DNA of 64,000 nt. It comes from an uncultured Eubacteriales bacterium (lineage in GTDB: Bacteria > Bacillota > Clostridia > Tissierellales > Peptoniphilaceae). A model generated the notes under the pieces. The model was not told where the DNA came from. It did no database searches and was given only the letters and a program-made list of their open reading frames with translations. Position numbers and translations under genes: made by a program. This document shows, piece after piece, positions 60,057-64,000 of this stretch. The stretch is taken from positions 1 to 64,000 of the forward strand of contig UQFH01000002.1 of assembly GCA_900540185.1 (NCBI GenBank), in the 5' to 3' direction. Position 1 is the stretch's first letter, and the number at the start of each line of letters is the position of its first letter.

Positions 60057-60968
60057 ATGAATTGCAATATATGTCCGAAAAAATGTAATGTGGATAGAAA
60101 GACGACTCTCGGCTTTTGCAGAGCTCCGTATGATTATGCAGTTTCAAAGGCGATGCTTCACATGTGGGAAGAGCCGGCGATTTCCGGAGAAAATGGCTCG
60201 GGAACTATATTTTTTGCAGGCTGCAATATGAAATGCGTTTTTTGTCAAAATTTTGAAATCAGTCAGCTGCGTGAAAAAAACTACATAACGATGGACGATG
60301 AAAAACTCTCCGACGTGATGATTTCACTTATGGAAAAAAATGCGAACAATATAAATCTCGTGAGCCCGATGCACTATGCCGACCGACTTCCGCTAGCGAT
60401 AAAGCTTGCAAAAGAAAAGGGGCTCGACATTCCGGTCGTTTATAACACAAATTCATACGAACTTGTGGAAACGCTTTCGATGCTTGACGGGCTTGTCGAC
60501 GTTTATCTTGCGGATTTTAAATATGTTAGCGCCGAGCTTTCAAAAAAATATTCCGGCACGAAAGATTATTTCGAATATGCGGACAAGGCGGTCCGGGAAA
60601 TGTTTAGGCAAGTCGGCGAGACGGTTTATGATGAGAACGGGCTCATAAAAAAAGGAGTCATTGTAAGGATTCTTCTTTTGCCGGGGCATGTCCTCGACGC
60701 AAAGGCTGTTTTTAAAAAGCTTTTTAATGAATACAAAAACAAAATCGCATACAGCCTCATGAATCAGTATTGTCCGTTTTTCGGCGCAAAGAATTTTCCG
60801 GAGATAAATCGAGACGTGACCGCAAAAGAGTACAACCGATTTGTAAACTATGCGCTCGATATGGGTTTTACAAACGGATTTATTCAAGGTGAGAAAATGC
60901 GTGAAAACGGAAAGAAAAGCATTTACACTCCGGATTTTGACTTGGGCGGACTTGACACCGGAAAATAA
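60057..60968 (+). CDS. PflA-like radical SAM protein (PflX family)
   Basis: 303 residues. The radical SAM motif is CX3CX2C at Cys56, Cys60, Cys63 (AGCNMKCVFCQNFEIS). An N-terminal cysteine cluster, CNICPKKCNV and GFC, is typical of the PflX subgroup. LVSPMHYADRLPLAIKLAKE and YSLMNQYCPFFGA are also family features. It resembles glycyl-radical-enzyme activases, but no partner enzyme is adjacent and the substrate is unknown. The antiporter promoter overlaps its last codons. Confidence 0.88.
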   Translation: MNCNICPKKCNVDRKTTLGFCRAPYDYAVSKAMLHMWEEPAISGENGSGTIFFAGCNMKCVFCQNFEISQLREKNYITMDDEKLSDVMISLMEKNANNINLVSPMHYADRLPLAIKLAKEKGLDIPVVYNTNSYELVETLSMLDGLVDVYLADFKYVSAELSKKYSGTKDYFEYADKAVREMFRQVGETVYDENGLIKKGVIVRILLLPGHVLDAKAVFKKLFNEYKNKIAYSLMNQYCPFFGAKNFPEINRDVTAKEYNRFVNYALDMGFTNGFIQGEKMRENGKKSIYTPDFDLGGLDTGK

Positions 60969-60980
60969 TTTAAGTATAAT
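60952..60980 (+). promoter_or_regulatory. Promoter of the fluoride-responsive antiporter
   Basis: TTGACA (60952-60957), 17-bp spacer, TATAAT (60975-60980), with the -35 inside the end of the radical SAM gene. Confidence 0.85.
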
Positions 60981-60993
60981 AGAGATAGTTTAA

Positions 60994-61072
60994 TAGGGAA
61001 TGAAGTTTCCCGTTAATTGCAACTGCTGATGACTTCTACAAATTTTTGTAGGGGGAGTCGGCTTTTTTTATG
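60994..61072 (+). promoter_or_regulatory. Fluoride riboswitch (crcB motif) with overlapping terminator
   Basis: The aptamer core reads AGGGAATGAAGTTTCCCG, then a short loop region and CTGATGACTTCTAC, matching the crcB-motif pattern GGG..ATGAGG..CCC...CTGATGGCCTCTAC. The pseudoknot pairs GAAGT (61002-61006) with GACTTC (61031-61036). GACTTCTAC also pairs with GTAGGGGGAGTC (61048-61059) to form a terminator followed by TTTTTTT (61063-61069). Fluoride binding should keep GACTTC in the pseudoknot and let transcription continue: an ON switch. The antiporter ribosome binding site follows at once. Confidence 0.9.
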
Positions 61073-61080
61073 GAGGCATT

Positions 61081-62256
61081 ATGTTATTAAGTTTATCGAT
61101 TATCTTTATTTTTGGAATCATCATGAGCTATCTGTGCGGAAAAGTGAAACTTCCGGCGCTCTTCGGAATGATTCTTTTGGGAATTTTAATTGGACCGAGT
61201 GTTTTAAATTTGCTCGACGAAAAAACACTTTTGATTTCAGGGGAGCTTCGAAAAATCGCACTCATAATAATACTCACTCGTGCAGGACTCGGGCTCAATC
61301 TCGAAGATTTAAAGAGAGCGGGACTAAGCGCAATTTTACTCTGCTTCGTGCCGGCGGTTTTTGAAGTGATAGGAATTGTTTTGATTGCACCGAGAATTTT
61401 TCCGATTACAACAAAGGAAGCATTTTTGATTGGAAGCGTTCTTGCAGCGGTGTCACCGGCGGTCGTTGTGCCGAAGATGATCGAGCTTATGGACAAGGGC
61501 TACGGCACCGACAAATCGATTCCGCAAATGATACTTGCGGCGTCGAGTGTCGACGACGTGTTTGTAATTGTAATGTTTTCGGTTGCGCTCTCGATTGAAA
61601 AGGGCGGCGCTGTGAACTATATGTCATTTTTAAACATACCGCTCTCGATTGCGCTCGGAATAATTCTCGGGATTCTTGCAGGTTTTATATACACGCTCAT
61701 ATTTAAAAAAGCAAAGACAAATATGGTCATAAAATTGTTGGTGCTCATGAGCTTGTCTTTTTTGATGGTAACTTTGGAAGACGCAAAACTCTTTCCGATT
61801 TCGGGACTCATTGCGGTTATGGTGAGCGGAATGACCGTAGGATATTTTGAGCCGACTCTCGCCGAAAAACTCTCGGAAAAATACTCGGGGCTTTGGATCG
61901 CTGCACAAATCTTGCTTTTTGTTTTGGTCGGCTCCATCATCGACATAAAATATGCGACGAGCTACGGTGCATTGACTCTTCTTGTAGTTTTGGGCGGACT
62001 TCTATTTAGAGCGGTCGGGGTCTGCGTCTCAACATTAAAAAGTGAACTCGACAGAAAAGAAAAACTTTTCGCGGCGATTGCATATATGCCGAAAGCGACT
62101 GTACAAGCGGCAATCGGTGGCATCCCTCTTCAAGCGGGGCTTGAGTGCGGAAACCTTGTTCTTACAACTGCGGTCATTGCAATACTTTTTACCGCACCAG
62201 TCGGAGCGTTTTTGATTGACATGACACATAAAAAGCTTCTTTCAAAAAGTAAGTAA
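61081..62256 (+). CDS. Monovalent cation/proton antiporter (CPA family)
   Basis: 391 residues, about 12 membrane helices, with no C-terminal TrkA/RCK domain. Segments such as MILLGILIGPSVLNLL, ILTRAGLGLNLEDLKRAG, SVLAAVSPAVVVPKMIELMD and ASSVDDVFVIVMFSVALSIE (Asp-Asp pair in the exchange site) fit NhaP/KefB-like exchangers. Its leader carries a fluoride riboswitch; Na+/H+-antiporter-like genes are among those known to sit behind this motif, so it may export fluoride or repair the ion gradient disturbed by HF. Start ATG follows GGAGG. Confidence 0.9.
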   Translation: MLLSLSIIFIFGIIMSYLCGKVKLPALFGMILLGILIGPSVLNLLDEKTLLISGELRKIALIIILTRAGLGLNLEDLKRAGLSAILLCFVPAVFEVIGIVLIAPRIFPITTKEAFLIGSVLAAVSPAVVVPKMIELMDKGYGTDKSIPQMILAASSVDDVFVIVMFSVALSIEKGGAVNYMSFLNIPLSIALGIILGILAGFIYTLIFKKAKTNMVIKLLVLMSLSFLMVTLEDAKLFPISGLIAVMVSGMTVGYFEPTLAEKLSEKYSGLWIAAQILLFVLVGSIIDIKYATSYGALTLLVVLGGLLFRAVGVCVSTLKSELDRKEKLFAAIAYMPKATVQAAIGGIPLQAGLECGNLVLTTAVIAILFTAPVGAFLIDMTHKKLLSKSK

Positions 62257-62318
62257 TAAGCGGATTTATGGGTATAAGTATGAATAGCAGATTTATATTT
62301 TAAAGGCGGGAGTTTCAG

Positions 62319-62846
62319 TTGGATATTAAAATTGAAAAACTTAAACAACAAATGAATGAAGAAGTGAGAGAACTCTATTTCGACACGGAGGATAATTTTT
62401 TTGAGAAACATTTTAAATTTATCACGAATAAATTTAAAAATGCAAAGGAAAAAGCGCTTGAGGAAGTTCTTGATGAAGCATTTATATCAAAGGATGAATC
62501 ATACGAAGAAAATCTTTTGAAAACAGTTGCAAACCTAAGTGTGAGTCTTGAATTTAAATATAAATTCATAAGAGTAGGGTCAGTCGTAGGACCGATGATG
62601 AGAATGCTCCTTCCGATACTTCTCTCGTTCGGGGCACTTCTTCTTACGATAAATTCAATCGAAGATATAAATATAAAATATCTTTTTGGAATGTCCATTC
62701 CGACATTTTTAACCTACTTTATGTCAATCGCAGTGATTGGCGTTGCGGTCGGAGTTTTTTATACGAAAATGCGGAACAAAAGAAAATTTGCGATATATAT
62801 TAGGGAAAGATTGAAATGCGAGATGATTAAAAACAAGGAAGTGTAA
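62319..62846 (+). CDS. Hypothetical membrane protein
   Basis: 175 residues: a charged helical N-terminal half (about 1-85), then two hydrophobic helices (about 92-112 and 120-147) and a short basic tail. No domain recognised. It starts at TTG 62319 behind GGCGGGAG, 62 nt after the antiporter stop with no terminator between, so it is possibly in the fluoride-responsive transcript. Confidence 0.6.
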   Translation: MDIKIEKLKQQMNEEVRELYFDTEDNFFEKHFKFITNKFKNAKEKALEEVLDEAFISKDESYEENLLKTVANLSVSLEFKYKFIRVGSVVGPMMRMLLPILLSFGALLLTINSIEDINIKYLFGMSIPTFLTYFMSIAVIGVAVGVFYTKMRNKRKFAIYIRERLKCEMIKNKEV

Positions 62847-62892
62847 TAGGGGCATTTGCGGTCTAATTTGCAAATTATAAATTGTATAACGT

Positions 62893-63150
62893 TGCACGTC
62901 GTCCGTAACGGCGACCGGGTTTTCGACGTACGAAATAGAAATCTATCATTTCGTAATTGAGTGCAGAGAAAAGTGTATTGCCGTAAAAGAAGGGAATATT
63001 GGGATAAGATTTTGGTGAGATATTGTATTGACACAGCGTTGTTGGTGGTGATACATATTCCAAAAACTCAAAAATTGGCGGCGCAACGTAGTGCGCCGTT
63101 ACGTTCTGGGAAACTCACAATGATGTGTGAATTAATATATTGTAAAAATT
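62893..63150 (+). repeat. Repeat modules C and associated fragments
   Basis: C module 62893-62986 (GTCCGTAACGGCGACCGGGT, inner AGAAATC-tatc-ATTTC). ACACAGCGTTGTTGGTGGTG at 63031-63050 is shared with 1525, 9487 and 63492. GCGCCGTTACGTTCTGGGAA at 63097 is shared with 21706. No gene. Confidence 0.75.
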
Positions 63151-63220
63151 TTATAAGGATTAAATATTACAATGTGTGTTTGAATATATTAATGTGTTCT
63201 GTTTATGTATAAAATGACAA

Positions 63221-63395
63221 AATTTGTAGCGGCGGCTACGTCCCGATGCATGAGATATGGATAAACACACGTGTATAAACAATATAAAATAGATTCAAAT
63301 AAACGCTGTCCGTAGCGGCGACCGGGTTTTTTATCCATCGAGCAGAAATCTATGATTTCGTCGTGAGATGAGATAAAAAGGCGTATCGCCGCCAA
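63221..63395 (+). repeat. Composite repeat E-C (copy 2)
   Basis: Same E-then-C order and spacing as 21838-22013: TTTGTAGCGGCGGCTACGTC, GCATGAGATATGGATAAACA, ATAGATTCAAATAAACGCTG, CATCGAGCAGAAATCTATGA and GTATCGCCGCCAA. A further short module (ACACAACGTTGTTGGTGGT) follows at 63492. No gene. Confidence 0.85.
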
Positions 63396-63552
63396 GAGGG
63401 GAAATACATAATACATAGAATAAAATTTAAAACACGTAATGGTGGGTGGGGTTGAATATGGAATTGTGGTTTTCGATTCGATATTTTATATACACAACGT
63501 TGTTGGTGGTATTCTTAAGAAAATTTATATATTATTTAAATTAAATTACATA

Positions 63553-63581
63553 TTGACTTTAACTTTATTAAAGAGTATACT
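63553..63581 (+). promoter_or_regulatory. Promoter of the DUF2089 gene
   Basis: TTGACT (63553-63558), 17-bp spacer, TATACT (63576-63581), in an AT-rich stretch with short TTTAA/TTAAA inverted repeats. Confidence 0.65.
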
Positions 63582-63608
63582 TAACATAATTAAAGTAGGA
63601 GGAGCAAG

Positions 63609-63908
63609 ATGACAATTAAAATAGTTCCGGACTGGATGGAAAGCATGGATGATGAGGATGTTCAATTCATAAAACGATTTATTTTAGCTTCCGGCTCATT
63701 GAAAGATGTGGCAAATCAATATGAGGTCACATATCCGACGATACGATTGAAGCTGGATCGACTTATTCAAAAGATAGAAATTAATGATGAAACGCAAAAA
63801 GAGCCTTATATTTCACTTATAAAAAGACTTGCGGTGGATGAGAAAATAGATTTTGAGACTGCTAAAATATTAGTTTCGGAGTACCGAAGGATTAAAGGAG
63901 GGGTTTAG
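63609..63908 (+). CDS. DUF2089 family DNA-binding-like protein
   Basis: 99 residues. The segment DVQFIKRFILASGSLKDVAN and EVTYPTIRLKLDRLIQKIE is the helix-turn-helix-like core of DUF2089 proteins. The zinc-ribbon present in longer members is missing. Probably a small transcriptional regulator of the following membrane protein gene(s), whose start is 2 nt after its stop codon. RBS AGGAGGAG. Confidence 0.8.
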   Translation: MTIKIVPDWMESMDDEDVQFIKRFILASGSLKDVANQYEVTYPTIRLKLDRLIQKIEINDETQKEPYISLIKRLAVDEKIDFETAKILVSEYRRIKGGV

Positions 63909-63909
63909 A

Positions 63910-64000
63910 ATGGAAAATACTCTTATTATTATTTTATTGTTTTTTATAGTTGTTGCGGGAGCGATTGCGCTTCAAGTGTTTCTGTCCAAGAAACAAAACA
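63910..64000 (+). CDS. Membrane protein, cut by the window end
   Basis: The ATG at 63910 follows AAGGAGGGG and opens a frame that runs off the window. The first 30 residues are one hydrophobic helix (TLIIILLFFIVVAGAIALQV) followed by basic residues. Function unknown; paired with the DUF2089 gene. Confidence 0.7.
   Translation, partial: MENTLIIILLFFIVVAGAIALQVFLSKKQN

Noticed and set aside
8810..63520. CRISPR arrays
   Set aside because: The repeats are long, palindromic, degenerate and dispersed, with no short regularly spaced units, no unique spacers of even length and no cas genes.

Overview
The window comes from an AT-rich, low-GC Gram-positive anaerobe. Clostridia/Tissierellia, perhaps Peptoniphilaceae, is the best guess; this is inferred from the gene set and no 16S rRNA is present. 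Supporting signs are a complete WalRK-YycHI-WalJ-RlmH operon, a CIRCE-controlled groESL, copper-amine-oxidase-N-type surface domains, an SLH-anchored subtilase, a flavodiiron protein, a thiol peroxidase, a clostridial-type CBS/DRTGG pyrophosphatase, and near-consensus TTGACA-N17-TATAAT promoters. Strong AGGAGG ribosome binding sites are the rule and several genes start with TTG.

Layout. 0-3.4 kb (minus strand): secreted Cu-amine-oxidase-N protein, glutaredoxin, TPM/glycine-rich protein and LemA. 3.4-3.9 kb: candidate 6S RNA and tRNA-Pro. 3.9-7.6 kb: a polymer O-acetylation cluster (SGNH hydrolase, DUF4358 lipoprotein, MBOAT, DHHW protein). 7.6-8.8 kb: L10 leader with rplJ-rplL, not followed by rpoBC. 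8.8-10.3 kb: gene-free repeat island. 10.3-15.7 kb: oligopeptide ABC operon. 15.8-19.3 kb (minus): hypothetical gene and a BtuCDF/FecCD-type uptake system. 19.6-21.3 kb: hypothetical gene and a secreted two-domain AhpD-like protein. 21.3-22.2 kb: repeat island, then tRNA-Val. 22.3-24.2 kb (minus): proline iminopeptidase and a TIGR01212 radical SAM protein. 24.2-28.4 kb: groESL, purC (minus), M20 amidohydrolase. 28.5-31.1 kb: lplA-lipA-nadK. 31.1-34.0 kb: fumarase between repeat islands. 34.0-36.6 kb: tpx, Fe-ADH, glycosylasparaginase. 37.0-43.5 kb: a 2159-residue surface subtilase. 43.6-44.5 kb: PsiE-like membrane protein and two tRNA-Arg. 44.5-52.6 kb: wal operon continuing into a pyrophosphatase and an ADP-ribosylglycohydrolase. 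52.7-53.9 kb: flavodiiron protein. 54-54.7 kb: repeats. 54.8-57.7 kb: a serpin lipoprotein, then a foreign-looking AlbA_2/HTH gene flanked by a second copy of the serpin 3' end. 57.7-60.0 kb: rpmG-secE-nusG-rplK-rplA. 60-62.3 kb: a PflA-like radical SAM gene and a cation/proton antiporter behind a fluoride riboswitch. 62.8-64 kb: repeats, then a DUF2089 gene and a truncated membrane gene.

The most striking points are: (1) a set of interspersed hairpin-forming intergenic repeats whose stems covary between copies, assembled as mosaics in every large gene-free region; (2) a divergent bacterial serpin whose 3' end, with its terminator, is duplicated on the far side of an apparently acquired gene; (3) a fluoride riboswitch with an overlapping terminator in front of an antiporter; (4) the split of the usual secE-nusG-rplKAJL-rpoBC cluster into two loci about 50 kb apart; and (5) unusual domain combinations: a Cu-amine-oxidase-N domain fused to a non-lipidated uptake receptor, an exported double AhpD-like protein, and a PsiE-like protein with a CorC/HlyC tail.
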